DNA from: an uncultured Clostridiaceae bacterium
GTDB taxonomy: Bacteria; Bacillota; Clostridia; TANB77; CAG-508
Length of the DNA stretch: 47,523 bases
Direction of reading: 5' to 3'
Assembly: GCA_948444845.1 (NCBI GenBank)
Contig: CAOJVB010000011.1
Span: 1 to 47,523 of the forward strand
Below, piece by piece: positions 17,760 through 27,450 of the stretch. Under the pieces are notes generated by a model that was not told the DNA's origin, made no database searches, and saw nothing but the letters and a program-made list of their open reading frames with translations. A program made the position numbers and the translations under genes. Numbering within the stretch: position 1 is the stretch's first letter; each line of letters starts with the position of its first letter.

Positions 17760-17989
17760 AAAAACACCTTCTATATATAATTCTATGTATGATAGAAATA
17801 AGTATAACACAAAAATAAGAAAAATCAAATAGCTATATACTACAATGCTAGAAATAAAATTTTGTAAACATTATAAAATAAAAATTATGTATATAAAATA
17901 CAAACAAAATGACATTATTTTATTGTGATTTATAATTACAAAATATATAATATAAATAGAGAAGTCAAATAAAAGGAGAAGTGTAAAAT

Positions 17990-18091
17990 ATGAGAAAGCT
18001 AAGTAAAAAAATTAATATAGGGGCTGTAAAAAAAGGAAAGATTTGGGACGCGTCAAAAACTTTCCTTTTTTATTTAAAGTTAAAAAAATAA
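17990..18091 (+). pseudogene. Short ORF ending inside a repeat, probably an interrupted gene
   Basis: AAAAGGAGAAGTGTAAAAT precedes ATG 17990 and a 33-codon frame (MRKLSKKINIG...) which runs into the family C repeat at 18020 and stops in it. The well-formed ribosome site suggests that a gene once stood here and was cut by the repeat. It could also be chance. Confidence 0.3.
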
Positions 18092-18149
18092 TGCAAAAAT
18101 AAAAGGAAAGTTTTTGACGCGTCCCAAATCTTTCCTTTTTTACAGCCCC
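18020..18149 (+). repeat. Family C large inverted repeat
   Basis: Left arm 18020-18070 (GGGGCTGTAAA...GGGACGCGTC...CTTTCC) and right arm 18101-18149, nearly perfect complements of about 49 bp; central 30 bp AT-rich. Shares GGGACG...CGTCCC with the repeat at 14101. Confidence 0.9.
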
Positions 18150-18254
18150 TTATTTTGAAAAGATACAAAATAAGATAGAAACTATTGAAAAAATAAAGAC
18201 TTTATGATATAAACTAGGTATAAAGAAAAGAGGAATTTAAGTAAAAGGTAAAAA

Positions 18255-19280
18255 ATGAAAAATATAAAAGATTATAATTTAGAGGAACTAAAAGAAGAAC
18301 TAAAAACCTTAGGGGAAAAGCCATTTAGGGCAGAGCAAATTTTTAAATGGTTATATATAGATAAAGTAAAAGAATTTGATGAAATGACAAACCTTTCTTT
18401 AGAACTAAGAGAAAAACTAAAAGAAAATTATACTATGTGTAACTATAATATAATAAAAAAACAAGAATCATCAGATGGCACAAAAAAATACTTATTTGAT
18501 GTATTAGATGGAAATGCAATAGAAACAGTACTAATGCAATATCACCATGGAAAAACAATATGTGTATCTTGCCAAATAGGGTGTAAAATGGGGTGTAAAT
18601 TTTGTGCATCAACTGGAATAAAATTTGTAAGAAGTTTAACTTCAGGCGAAATAGTAGAACAAATATTAGCAGTAGAGCAAGACATAGGCGATAAAATATC
18701 AAATATAGTATTTATGGGAATAGGGGAGCCACTAGATAATTACGAAAATGTAATAAAAGCAATAAGAATAATAAACAACCCAAAAGGGTTAAATATAGGA
18801 GCTAGGCATATAAGTGTATCAACAAGTGGTTTAGTACCACGTATATATGACTTAGCCAAAGAAAATATACAATGTACACTATCAATTTCACTACATGCAA
18901 CAAATAATGAAAAAAGAAGTAGTATGATGCCAGTAAATAATAGGTATAACATAGAAGAACTAATAAAAGCATGTAAAGATTATATAAAAATAACAAACAG
19001 GAGAATTTCATTTGAATATGCACTAGCAAAAGACAATAATGATAATTTAGAAGATGCAAAAGAACTAGTAAAATTATTAAAAGGAATGTTGTGCCATGTA
19101 AATTTAATACCAATAAACAAAATAGAAAATGGCAAATTCTCAAAAAGTTCAAATGAAAACATAATGAAATTTAGAGACTACTTAAATGAACATGGAATAG
19201 TAGCAACAATAAGAAGAGAGTTAGGCTCAGACATAGACGCGGCATGTGGGCAATTACGTAGAAAGAATTTAGAAAATTAA
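18255..19280 (+). CDS. rlmN: 23S rRNA/tRNA adenine-C2 methyltransferase RlmN
   Basis: Radical-SAM enzyme (341 aa) that methylates A2503 of 23S rRNA and A37 of some tRNAs. The [4Fe-4S] cysteines are in GCKMGCKFC (C-x3-C-x2-C, about residues 111-118), with the methyl-carrying cysteine in the C-terminal AACGQLRRK. SAM-binding GEPLDNYENV is clear. Single frame, normal length. It opens the cluster rlmN-prpC-pknB-rsgA-rpe that is common in Bacillota, here spaced by repeats. Confidence 0.97.
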   Translation: MKNIKDYNLEELKEELKTLGEKPFRAEQIFKWLYIDKVKEFDEMTNLSLELREKLKENYTMCNYNIIKKQESSDGTKKYLFDVLDGNAIETVLMQYHHGKTICVSCQIGCKMGCKFCASTGIKFVRSLTSGEIVEQILAVEQDIGDKISNIVFMGIGEPLDNYENVIKAIRIINNPKGLNIGARHISVSTSGLVPRIYDLAKENIQCTLSISLHATNNEKRSSMMPVNNRYNIEELIKACKDYIKITNRRISFEYALAKDNNDNLEDAKELVKLLKGMLCHVNLIPINKIENGKFSKSSNENIMKFRDYLNEHGIVATIRRELGSDIDAACGQLRRKNLEN

Positions 19281-19302
19281 TAAAAAACAAAGAATAAATA
19301 TA

Positions 19303-19431
19303 TTGTAGGGGCGGCTATTACCTCGTCTAACACTACCAAGAAATTACCCTAATAAGATAAATATATAAATAAAAATATTATTTAATAAATACATTGAAGA
19401 AAAGACGAGCTAATAGCCGCCCCTACAATGT
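19303..19431 (+). repeat. Family B inverted repeat (TGTAGGGGCGG type)
   Basis: TTGTAGGGGCGGCTATTACC with TCGTC on the left (19302-19327) and GACGAGCTAATAGCCGCCCC plus TACAA on the right (19404-19428): complementary 25-bp arms flanking an AT-rich centre. Confidence 0.85.
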
Positions 19432-19469
19432 AAATAATATGATAAATTTAGTGCAGGGCAATTAAAAAA

Positions 19470-19610
19470 AATACCAAATGTAGGACATATCTTATTACAG
19501 AAGCAATGAACTTAGAGAAAGATGTATCCCTGTTACAAATAATGAGATAAACCCAGCGCGGGACATATCTTATCATGGAAGACATGACCATAGGTAAAGA
19601 TGTGTCATAA
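19470..19610 (+). repeat. Two tandem small hairpin units before prpC
   Basis: Unit 1 has GGACATATCTTAT then AAAGATGTATCC (about 19482-19530); unit 2 has GGGACATATCTTATCATGG then AAAGATGTGTC (about 19560-19607). Each forms a hairpin, and the two share a related centre (GAA...ATGA). No ORF. Confidence 0.6.
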
Positions 19611-19647
19611 GTCAGTAACTAAAACAAGATAGAGCAAGGAGGAATAA

Positions 19648-20376
19648 ATGGAAGCTTTTGCAAAAACTGACATAGGAAAGGCAAGAGACATGAATCAAGA
19701 CTACTACTATATATCACCTGAAAATAGTCAAATAAACTTATACATATTAGCAGATGGAATGGGTGGTTATACAGGAGGAGAAATTGCAAGTAAACTTGCA
19801 ACAATATCAGCTAAAAACTATATAGAAAGTAATTTTGAAGAAACTCTAACAGAAAAAGAAGAAATAGTAAAATTAATAAAAAATAGTATGGAATATGCAA
19901 ATATGGTAGTATACGAAAAATCCAAAGAAGATAAAGAATTAGAAGGTATGGGTACTACTTTAGAAGTATGTTTAATATATAATAATATAGTATATATAGG
20001 ACATATAGGAGATAGTAGAATATATATACAAAGAGAAGAAAAATTAAAAAAACTAACTATAGACCATAGCTATGTAGAAAAACTAGTAAAAGATGGTACA
20101 ATAACAAAAGAAGAAGCAATAAATCATCCAAAGAAAAATATGTTAACAAAAGCCTTAGGCTGTATGGCTTTTGTAGAAGTAGATGTAACCGAAGTAGATT
20201 TGCACAAAGATGATATAATACTTATTTGTTCAGATGGACTAACAAATATGGTAGAAGAAGAAACAATAAATAATGTAATAAAAGAAGATTATAAATCAGC
20301 ACCAGAAAAACTAATAGAACTTGCAAATAATAATGGTGGATATGACAATATTACTGCATTAGTAATAAGACAATAA
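19648..20376 (+). CDS. prpC: PP2C-type Ser/Thr phosphatase PrpC/Stp
   Basis: Metal-dependent phosphatase (242 aa) that reverses PknB phosphorylation. PP2C motifs are in order: GKARDMNQD near the start, LADGMGG (metal Asp), GMGTTLEV, GHIGDSRIY, and SDGLTNMV and NNNGGYDNITA near the end (metal Asp residues). Start ATG at 19648 follows CAAGGAGGAATAA. It is 29 bp upstream of pknB and almost certainly co-transcribed. Confidence 0.97.
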   Translation: MEAFAKTDIGKARDMNQDYYYISPENSQINLYILADGMGGYTGGEIASKLATISAKNYIESNFEETLTEKEEIVKLIKNSMEYANMVVYEKSKEDKELEGMGTTLEVCLIYNNIVYIGHIGDSRIYIQREEKLKKLTIDHSYVEKLVKDGTITKEEAINHPKKNMLTKALGCMAFVEVDVTEVDLHKDDIILICSDGLTNMVEEETINNVIKEDYKSAPEKLIELANNNGGYDNITALVIRQ

Positions 20377-20405
20377 TACTAAAATATGCCAAAGGGGAGA
20401 ATGTA

Positions 20406-22374
20406 ATGGATTTAGTAGGTAAGCTTATAGCAAACAGATACGAAATAATTGAAAAAATAGGAAAAGGGCGGAATGGCAACAGTATATAAAGCAAAATGTC
20501 ATGTATTAAACCGCTATGTAGCTGTTAAAGTATTAAAAGATGAATACACAACAGATGCAGAATTTATAAGAAGATTTAATGCAGAAGCACAAGCAGCTGC
20601 AGCACTTGCCCATGCTAATATAGTTTCTATATATGATGTAGGACATGAAGATAATGTATATTATATAGTAATGGAACTAATACAAGGAAAAACGTTAAAA
20701 CAAATAATAAATGAAGATGGAAGCCTGCCTTGGAAATGGTCTGTAAATATAGCTATACAAATAGCATCAGCACTAGAAGCAGCACATAGAAATAATATAG
20801 TACATAGAGATATAAAACCACACAATATAATAATTACAGAAGAAGGACTTGCAAAAGTTACAGATTTTGGTATAGCAAAAGCAGTATCAAATTCTACAAT
20901 AACAGCATTTGGAACAACAATAGGTTCAGTTCATTACTTCTCACCAGAACATGCAAAAGGAGGATTTACAGATGCAAAATCAGACCTATACTCATTAGGA
21001 GTAGTAATGTATGAAATGCTAACAGGTAGAGTACCATTTGATGCAGACACCCCAGTTTCAATAGCACTAAAACATATGCAGGAAAAACCAGTAGAGCCAA
21101 TAAAGCTAAACCCATCTATTCCATTTGCAGTAAACCAAATAATAATGAAAGCAATGCAAAAAGACCCAAGCTTAAGGTACACATCAGCAACAGAAATGAT
21201 AAAAGACTTAAGTGTAGCACTAAAAAGACCAGAAGGTAATTTTGTAGAAGAAGTAGATGTTACAGCACGTACACAAGTTATACAAACAGTACATGAAGAA
21301 AGCCATAGCAAAAATGAAAGTAAGAAGAAAAAAGGAAAAATAAAAAGATATTTTGAAAAACACCCAAAAGCAAAAATACCAATAATAATAATTTCATGTA
21401 TAATACTATTTTTTGTAACAATATTTGCAACAAAAGCACTTATGGATATTGGTACAGTAAAAGATGTACCAATACCAGAACTAGTAGGGAAAACAGAAGA
21501 AGAAATAAAAGAACTATTCAAAAATACAAAATTTACTTATGAAATAACAGGTGAAGAGTATAATGGAGAGATAGAAGAAGGAAAGGTCATAACCCAAAAT
21601 CCAAAATACAGAAAAAATTATACAATTAAAGAAAATTCAAAATTTGAAATAGTAATAAGTAAAGGCAAAAAAATAGTAATTATGCCAAAAGTAGAAGGCG
21701 AAAAAATAGAAGAAGCAAGAAGAATGATTGAAAGTTTAGAAGCAAACTTAAATATAGAAGTAGTCGAAGAAGAAAGCACAAAAGTTGAACCAGGAATAGT
21801 GCTAAAACAAAGCTTAGAGAAGGATAAAGAAGTAGAAGCAGGAACAACTATAACACTTACAGTAAGCAAAGCAAAAGAACAAGTATCTGTACCATATGTA
21901 ATAGGAAAAGCAGAAGAAACAGCTAAAAAAGAGTTAACAGACGAAAAATTAAAAGTAGAAGTAGTATATGAAGAAGACACTAGCAAAGACACTGGAATAG
22001 TACTAAAACAAAGTATAGATGTAGGAAAAGCAGTAGATGAAGGAACTTTGGTTACAATAACGGTAAACAAAATAGCAGAAGTAAAATCTGGAACAGTCAC
22101 AGTAAATGTAAAATCTATAACAAATTATAAACCAGAAAAAGATGAAGAAGGAAACGAAATAGAACCAAAAGACATAAAACTAAAAGTAACAGTAACCTCA
22201 CAAGGAACAACAGAAACAGCATACGAACAAAGTGTAAAACCAACAAACGAAGCAGTAGCAGTAAAAATATCAGGAAAAGGAACAGTAACAATAAAAGTAT
22301 ATATAGATGGAGTACTTGGAGGAAGAGAATATCAATTAAACCTAAACAATAGCACAACATTAACAGTAGAATAA
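20406..22374 (+). CDS. pknB: PASTA Ser/Thr protein kinase PknB/PrkC, read through a CGG +1 shift
   Basis: Membrane Ser/Thr kinase (655 aa after recoding) sensing cell-wall fragments. It starts at ATG 20406 (MDLVGKLIANRYEIIEKIG). At 20469-20471 the frame has CGG in the ATP-binding glycine loop; zero frame stops at 20487. Skipping the C gives GKGGMATVYKAK, the exact bacterial PknB P-loop. Then follow HRDIKPHNI catalytic loop, DFG and SPEHAKGG activation segment, a single membrane helix (about 325-346) and three PASTA domains (about 355-560). The P-loop glycine supplied by CGGA is invariant. Forms an operon with prpC. Confidence 0.95.
20469..20472 (+). other. CGGA recoding site in the PknB P-loop
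   Basis: GGA AAA GGG CGG AAT GGC in zero frame; GGA AAA GGG GGA ATG GCA ACA GTA with C skipped (G-K-G-G-M-A-T-V). Confidence 0.92.
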
Positions 22375-22375
22375 T

Positions 22376-22422
22376 AATCAAAAAGTGTGAAAAGAAAAAT
22401 TTTCTTTTCACACTTTTTGATT
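22376..22422. terminator. Bidirectional terminator after pknB
   Basis: Perfect 23-bp inverted repeat, AATCAAAAAGTGTGAAAAG plus AAAA (22376-22398) against 22400-22422. Confidence 0.9.
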
Positions 22423-22883
22423 TACATTACTTCGTCAAACTCTTCTTTTATTGCCATAAATTTTTCACGTGCATCATTAACACATAAAGAGAATATTTTT
22501 AAAGAAGGTATGAACAAAACTAAGCAAATAAATCCAATTGTTTCAAAAAATACAAAGAATCCCCATAAAAAACAAATGGCAATAGTCAAAAATGCAAAAG
22601 ACCATAATAAAGCGATTAATCCATTTAATCTTAGTAACTGGGCTTTATCAGACTTATCAATTTTCTTTTTATCCACGTCAACAAAATAGTCATAAGCCAC
22701 TTGGGTAATAGGTAGCCAAAAAATGAAAATAAAAATTGCAGCTATTACTAATATTGTACCTATCAAAACGTTATTTAAAATTGGAATAAGCCAAAATGCA
22801 CTAACGCAAAGAGCAAAAAGAAAAAATGATAGAGCAAGCCAAAGGTTACCTCTTGTTTTCCGTAATTTGTCTGAAACTGACAT
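22422..22883 (-). CDS. Four-helix membrane protein with a sense CGG codon
   Basis: A 153-aa membrane protein with about four hydrophobic segments (near residues 15-38, 42-62, 88-110 and 112-130) and a charged C terminus; no family recognised. The start is the ATG at 22883 (MSVSDKLRKTRG) behind GAAAGGAGAC. Codon 8 is CGG (22862-22860) and the frame continues without a shift, so here CGG reads as an ordinary residue, presumably Arg. Codons are richer in CTT, GCT and GTT than in the neighbours, and the gene faces against the rlmN-rpe cluster, suggesting insertion from elsewhere. Confidence 0.75.
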   Translation of the reverse strand: MSVSDKLRKTRGNLWLALSFFLFALCVSAFWLIPILNNVLIGTILVIAAIFIFIFWLPITQVAYDYFVDVDKKKIDKSDKAQLLRLNGLIALLWSFAFLTIAICFLWGFFVFFETIGFICLVLFIPSLKIFSLCVNDAREKFMAIKEEFDEVM

Positions 22884-23034
22884 AATAATGTCTCCTTTCA
22901 TAATAAAAATAAACACTAAAGTTACATAAATAGTATATAATAAATTAAGTAAAAAGTCAATAAAATGTGACTTGTTTTTTTTGTAAAAATATTATATAGT
23001 ACTAATAGAGCAAATAAAATTAAGAAGGAGAATT

Positions 23035-23908
23035 ATGCAAGGGTTAATAATAGGAAATATATCTAATTTATATAAAATAAAATGTGAAAATGGAATATAT
23101 GAAGCGGTAGCAAGGGGAAAGTTTAAAAAAGAAGATGAACTTTCGCCTGTTGTAGGAGATAGGGTAGAAATAGAAGTAATAGATGAAAAAAATGCAGTTA
23201 TAAGCAAAATATGTGATAGAAAAACATATATAAAAAGACCTAAAATTGCAAATATAACTCAAATAGTATTTGTAATTTCAACAAAAAATCCGAAGCCAGA
23301 CTTATTAATGCTAGATAAACAAATTTGCTATGTAGAAAGTTTAAATATAAAACCAATTATAGTACTAAATAAAATAGATTTATCAGATATTTATAAAGAT
23401 ATTGAAGAAGTATATAAAAAGGTTCGGATACAAAGTAATATTAACAAATGCAACAAATAAAATAGGAATAGAAGAATTAAGAAAAGAGCTAAAAGGAAGA
23501 ATAAGTGCTTTTTCTGGAAATTCGGGAGTAGGAAAATCTACGATAATAAATGCATTATTTAATGAAGAAATAACAAAAGAAGGAGAAATAAGTGCAAAGA
23601 ATAAAAAAGGAAAAAATACAACAACAGATATAAAAATATATGAACTAGGAGAAAATACATATATAGCAGATACTCCAGGATTTTCAAGTTTTGAAATCAC
23701 AGAAATAGAAAGTAGTGACTTAGATAAATACTTTATCGACTTTAAAGAATATATAAAGACTTGCGAATTTGTAGGTTGCACACATATAAAAGAAGAAAAT
23801 TGCGGTATAAAAAAGGCTATGGAAAGTGGAGAAATAGCAAGTGAGAGATATGAGAGATTCTGCAAAATATATAATGAATTAAAAGAAAAGGAGGCACGAA
23901 GATGGTAG
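23035..23908 (+). CDS. rsgA: Ribosome small-subunit GTPase RsgA, read through a CGG +1 shift
   Basis: Circularly permuted GTPase (290 aa after recoding) acting in 30S maturation. An OB fold (about 1-65) is followed by G4 LNKIDL, then CGG at 23425-23427. Zero frame ends at 23460. With the C skipped the protein continues KKVGYKVILTNATN, G1 GNSGVGKST, G3 DTPGFSSFEI and the zinc site CEFVGCTHIKEENC. Both parts are collinear with RsgA and the overall length is normal. Start ATG at 23035 follows AAGAAGGAG. The last 7 bp overlap rpe, showing tight translational coupling. Confidence 0.95.
23425..23428 (+). other. CGGA recoding site in rsgA
   Basis: AAG GTT CGG ATA CAA in zero frame; AAG GTT GGA TAC AAA GTA with C skipped, giving the family's xxGYxV before the P-loop. 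Confidence 0.9.
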
Positions 23909-24567
23909 AAATAAGCACATCACTATTAAGCACAAACGAGGAAGAAATTATAAAAATAATTTATGATTTGGAAGTTGCCAAAACAGACTATTTCCATATA
24001 GATGTAATGGATGGAAAATTTGTAGAAAATGATACTTTGGAAAAAATGAGAAAATACACAGAAAGTATAAAAACTGTGAGTAATGTGCCTATAGAAGTTC
24101 ATCTAATGGTAAATAATATAGAAGAATATGTAAAAGACTACATAGACTTAGAAGTAAGCAGTATAACATTTCAAATAGAAGCGTGCAAAAATGAAATGGA
24201 AGTATTAAAGCAAATATCATATATAAAACAAAATAATTGCAAAGTAGGAATAGCAATTAGCCCAAAAACTGATATAGAAAAAGTATATGAATATCTACCA
24301 TATATTCATAAAGTAATTGTAATGACAGTAGAGCCAGGAAAAGGGGGGCAAGAACTAATACCAGAGACAATACAAAAAATAGAAGCCTTAAATAAATTTA
24401 TATATGAAAATAGTTATGAAGTAGACATAGAAGTAGATGGAGGAATAAACGAAAAAACTGCAAAAAAAGTAATAGATGCAGGAGCAAACATACTAGTAGC
24501 AGGAAGCTATATAACAAATTCGAAAGACTATGTAAAAGCAATAAAAATATTAAAACAAAAGCTGTAG
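23902..24567 (+). CDS. rpe: Ribulose-phosphate 3-epimerase
   Basis: TIM-barrel epimerase (221 aa) interconverting ribulose-5-P and xylulose-5-P in the pentose phosphate pathway. Family marks: ISTSLLS at the start, FHIDVMDGKFV (metal His/Asp), VHLMVNN, MTVEPGKGGQ and the phosphate-binding VDGGINEKTAKKVIDAGAN. The start overlaps the rsgA end by 7 bp and uses AAGGAGGCACGAAG inside rsgA. The second position of the MDG-type loop fits, but the phosphate-loop MTVEPGKGGQ has K where F is usual, a small deviation. Confidence 0.95.
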   Translation: MVEISTSLLSTNEEEIIKIIYDLEVAKTDYFHIDVMDGKFVENDTLEKMRKYTESIKTVSNVPIEVHLMVNNIEEYVKDYIDLEVSSITFQIEACKNEMEVLKQISYIKQNNCKVGIAISPKTDIEKVYEYLPYIHKVIVMTVEPGKGGQELIPETIQKIEALNKFIYENSYEVDIEVDGGINEKTAKKVIDAGANILVAGSYITNSKDYVKAIKILKQKL

Positions 24568-24592
24568 AAATTATATCTACAGTTTTGTTTTA
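24562..24592 (+). terminator. Terminator of rsgA-rpe
   Basis: CTGTAGA (24562-24568, overlapping the rpe stop) pairs with TCTACAG (24576-24582), followed by TTTTGTTTT. Confidence 0.8.
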
Positions 24593-24596
24593 ACCA

Positions 24597-24727
24597 TTAA
24601 AATATACCAGTTATTTCATTTAATAAAATGTCTTTAAATTTATCTTTTAAATCAGGCAAACTTTCTTTTATAGTTCCCCATAGTACTGAGAAATCAACAT
24701 TTTCATAATTATGGACATTTCCTCATT
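24597..24727 (-). pseudogene. C-terminal remnant of a HepT-like (DUF86) toxin
   Basis: The minus strand reads GNVHNYENVDFSVLWGTIKE followed by SLPDLKDKFKDIL and a stop at 24599-24597. This is the end of HepT/DUF86 HEPN ribonucleases, whose pattern is RNxxxHxYxxVDxxxLW...LPxL. The catalytic Arg and all upstream helices are gone, and no MNT-type antitoxin gene is present. A relic of a HEPN-MNT module. Confidence 0.6.
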
Positions 24728-24769
24728 TTAAATTTTATATATTATTAGAATAACACAAGAAAAATATAA

Positions 24770-24808
24770 TTACTATAATAATATAAAAATTTTATATTAT
24801 TATAGTAA
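24770..24808 (+). repeat. Perfect 19-bp-arm palindrome
   Basis: TTACTATAATAATATAAAA (24770-24788) and its exact complement (24790-24808) around a single base. Purely A/T; no gene nearby on either side until 24905. Confidence 0.75.
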
Positions 24809-24848
24809 CAAAAACAATTAATCAGTTAATAATAAATTATAGTAAAAT

Positions 24849-24887
24849 AATTGCCCATATTCAATGATACAATGAACATAGGCAATT
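24849..24887 (-). terminator. Terminator of the 24905 gene
   Basis: AATTGCCCATATTCA and TGAACATAGGCAATT are inverted partners; on the minus strand it follows the stop at 24905 by 18 bp. Confidence 0.7.
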
Positions 24888-24904
24888 AACTTTGTTATTT
24901 AATT

Positions 24905-26104
24905 TTATTTTTCTATTTCTTGGTCAACTTTTTCTATTTCAATTTCTTTTCTATATACTGCATTTACAAATAATGTACCAATTCCAAAAAGTGCTACCAA
25001 GAAACCGAATATTCCGCCAATGTATGGTATTTGACTAATAGCCCATATTACTAATGCAGAAATTAAACTTGCTAAAACAAATTTTAATTTTCCATCCCAT
25101 TTTGCAAGCTTTGTAAATAATGCTCCAAAATAGATACTTGCAAAGGCAGTTCCAGACATACATATGGCTATAAATAAGAATATAGCTGATACTGAAACTA
25201 AGCTAGCAACACTGCTAAATACAAGTAGTATTAAAGCAAATATTATAGCAAGTGGTAACACAATACCAATACCTAAAGAAATGAAAGCCTTTTTAGTATC
25301 CATATCTGAAACTCTATTTACAAACTTAGGAGCTAACCATAAAGCAAGTAAAAGAACTACAAATGTATATACTAAAATATTAATTGAATCAAATATATAA
25401 TCAAACACTTTTTCAATAACTCTTTCTTCATGTACAGTTTCTTTGTTATATTTTATTTCGCCACCAACTATACCTTCTGGAATATCAAGTTCAGTAGTAC
25501 TAGAATATTCTAAGTTACCACCAATTAAATTTTCGTTTTTAGAAAAAATATTATATGTAGCAGCATTAATATGAGCATCTCTTCTAACAAGACCATTTAT
25601 GGTTATTGTATTTGCACTAACATTTAAATCTCTGCCTACATAAGCATTAGAATTTAAAGTAAACTTATTAGCAAATGAATATACATCACAAACATAACCA
25701 CTAATATTAACCTCACTAGCCACAACAAACAAACTGCTATAAATATAAGCGCTTTCCTCAAAAGTTACTTTATTTGCACAAATAAATAAGTTACCTGCAA
25801 TTTCTCCCTTTACAACAACTTCATTTCCAAAAGCATAAACATTACCATCAACTAATTGGTCAATTTCAAGCTTATCAGAAGCAAGGTATAAATCATTATA
25901 TACTATTTCAGGCTCAGAAGCTGTACCTTCATTAGGCGAATCTTCATTAATAGGCTCTGTATCATTTGGAACATTTTCTGAAATAGGCATTATGTCATTA
26001 CCATCCGCTGATGTTCTAGGCTCAGGAGTTGCTAGGCTAAAACTACAAACTAAAATAAATAGAGTAACTAGTATAAATAAAAATTTACATTTTCTCTTAA
26101 ACAT
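24905..26104 (-). CDS. Secreted/membrane bactofilin-like protein
   Basis: A 399-aa protein: a signal peptide or N-terminal anchor (about 1-25, FLFILVTLFILVCSFSLA), an acidic linker, a beta-helix-like region (about 70-225) with regular repeats of the type DGNVYAFGNEVVVKGEIAGN as in bactofilins, then about five membrane helices (about 240-385). The stretch has family-like alternation of polar and hydrophobic residues, but bactofilins are normally cytosolic; here the repeat domain would lie outside the membrane. The function is unknown, perhaps envelope organisation. The start follows AAGGAGGATAAA. Confidence 0.7.
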   Translation of the reverse strand: MFKRKCKFLFILVTLFILVCSFSLATPEPRTSADGNDIMPISENVPNDTEPINEDSPNEGTASEPEIVYNDLYLASDKLEIDQLVDGNVYAFGNEVVVKGEIAGNLFICANKVTFEESAYIYSSLFVVASEVNISGYVCDVYSFANKFTLNSNAYVGRDLNVSANTITINGLVRRDAHINAATYNIFSKNENLIGGNLEYSSTTELDIPEGIVGGEIKYNKETVHEERVIEKVFDYIFDSINILVYTFVVLLLALWLAPKFVNRVSDMDTKKAFISLGIGIVLPLAIIFALILLVFSSVASLVSVSAIFLFIAICMSGTAFASIYFGALFTKLAKWDGKLKFVLASLISALVIWAISQIPYIGGIFGFLVALFGIGTLFVNAVYRKEIEIEKVDQEIEK

Positions 26105-26493
26105 TTTATCCTCCTTATATTTTTAATACAATAAATATATAACTTTATTATACAAAAGTCAATAAAAGAAATATGCAAAATAGCCACAATTCTATTTTTT
26201 TGGTTACTGTTCAGATAGTTAGCTAGGATAACATATTAAAATAAGCTACAATTCATGTAGGGGCGATTAAAATCGCCCACAGGTCACAAAAATTTTCAGA
26301 GGACATGCTAAAAGAAAAATTAGGAATATAGCAAATCCGTTGAAGCACAGGAGATTAACTAGCACATAACTTATTTCTAACTCGTTATTGTTCGAAGAAC
26401 TAAGAAAAAATCACCTCTACATCGTAAAAATATATTACTTACTGGGAGCGTATTTTAATAGTGGTATTGTAATACTTTTTATTAAATATTAAT
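26105..26493 (+). other. Noncoding gap with a family B fragment
   Basis: Contains TGTAGGGGCGATTAAAATCG with CCCACA (about 26258-26283), a short form of the family B repeat, and otherwise AT-rich sequence with no supported ORF or clear terminator. Confidence 0.55.
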
Positions 26494-27257
26494 TTAAAAA
26501 ACAATTTTACTAATACCAATAAATATTAATAAAACTCCAGAAACTATACCCCATATATTTTCAGGAATATTAGAAATATCTCTAATTTTTTTACCTAAGT
26601 ATCCACCAAATGAAAGGAAAAACAATTGGAAAAAAGCAACCAAAATAGGAAAGAAAAATGGATTTAATCCCATTATACTACTACCAATACCAATTCCAAT
26701 AGAGTCTATTGACAATGCTATACCAAGGTACAAGGCCTCTTTTGCCTCTATTTGATTAGAATTATTAAAATCAGAATAACTAGGGTCACGTATAATTTGA
26801 ACAGTAATACCTAAAAATTTAATAAAGAAGCGATATTCTTTTTTGTGTAATTTAGGAATGTTCAATTCTTGCCTAATAGGTGAAATTACGCAATTTCCGT
26901 TTATCTTTTGATTGTAGTGGAAAGTTTGAAGCTGTTGTAGGGGCACCGTTTGAGGGAATACTTATTAGAAATGACACCACTGTGCCCATCTTTATTCTTT
27001 GTAATAGCTTGAACAATAATCCATACTCCCATTAAGCAAAGCAAAATAGAGCCAATTGCACAAGAAATATAAGAAGGAAAAACTTTGCAAATAGAAGAAC
27101 CTAGAAAAACTGAAAAGGTAGTTATAATTATAGATATACAAAATAATATACATTTTGCACCAAAAGAAATCTTTGTATTTTTAAGACCATAAGTAATACC
27201 AATACTTAAAGAATCTATACTAACGCATATGGCAAGTAAAAAACAATTAAGTAACAT
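26494..27257 (-). CDS. ytaF: Sporulation membrane protein YtaF, read through two CGG +1 shifts
   Basis: MntP/DUF204-like membrane protein (253 aa after recoding), YtaF family of sporeformers. The first half (MLLNCFLLAICVSIDSLSIG) ends in NKYSLK, then CGG at 26948-26946. Skipping C opens a 16-codon block (GAPTTASNFPLQSKDK) ending in a second CGG at 26899-26897; skipping again enters the second half, with FLGITVQIIRDP and ALSIDSIGIGIGSS. Both halves carry the family's SIDS motif. Neither frame alone joins them; exactly two +1 steps do. The block between is partly a family B repeat (TGTAGGGGCACC), so the linker is longer than in Bacillus YtaF (about 210 aa). Confidence 0.88.
26896..26899 (-). 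other. CGGA recoding site 2 in ytaF
   Basis: Minus strand: GAT AAA CGG AAA TTG in the middle frame; GAT AAA GGA AAT TGC GTA with C skipped, entering the C-terminal half. Confidence 0.82.
26945..26948 (-). other. CGGT recoding site 1 in ytaF
   Basis: Minus strand: CTC AAA CGG TGC CCC in zero frame; CTC AAA GGT GCC CCT with C skipped. The site lies in repeat-derived sequence. Confidence 0.78.
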
Positions 27258-27450
27258 AAATAAACACCTCTCATTTACATAATATTACTGAACAAAATAA
27301 TTGGTGAGTAAAAAAGGACGTAGATTGTAACAAAATAACACGAGGAGATGTGAAAAATAAAAAATTAATACTTTTCATTTGCAGTTAAATGTATTAAAAT
27401 ACAAATATAGAAAATAATAACAAATAAGGAAGAAAAAATAGGAGAAAACT

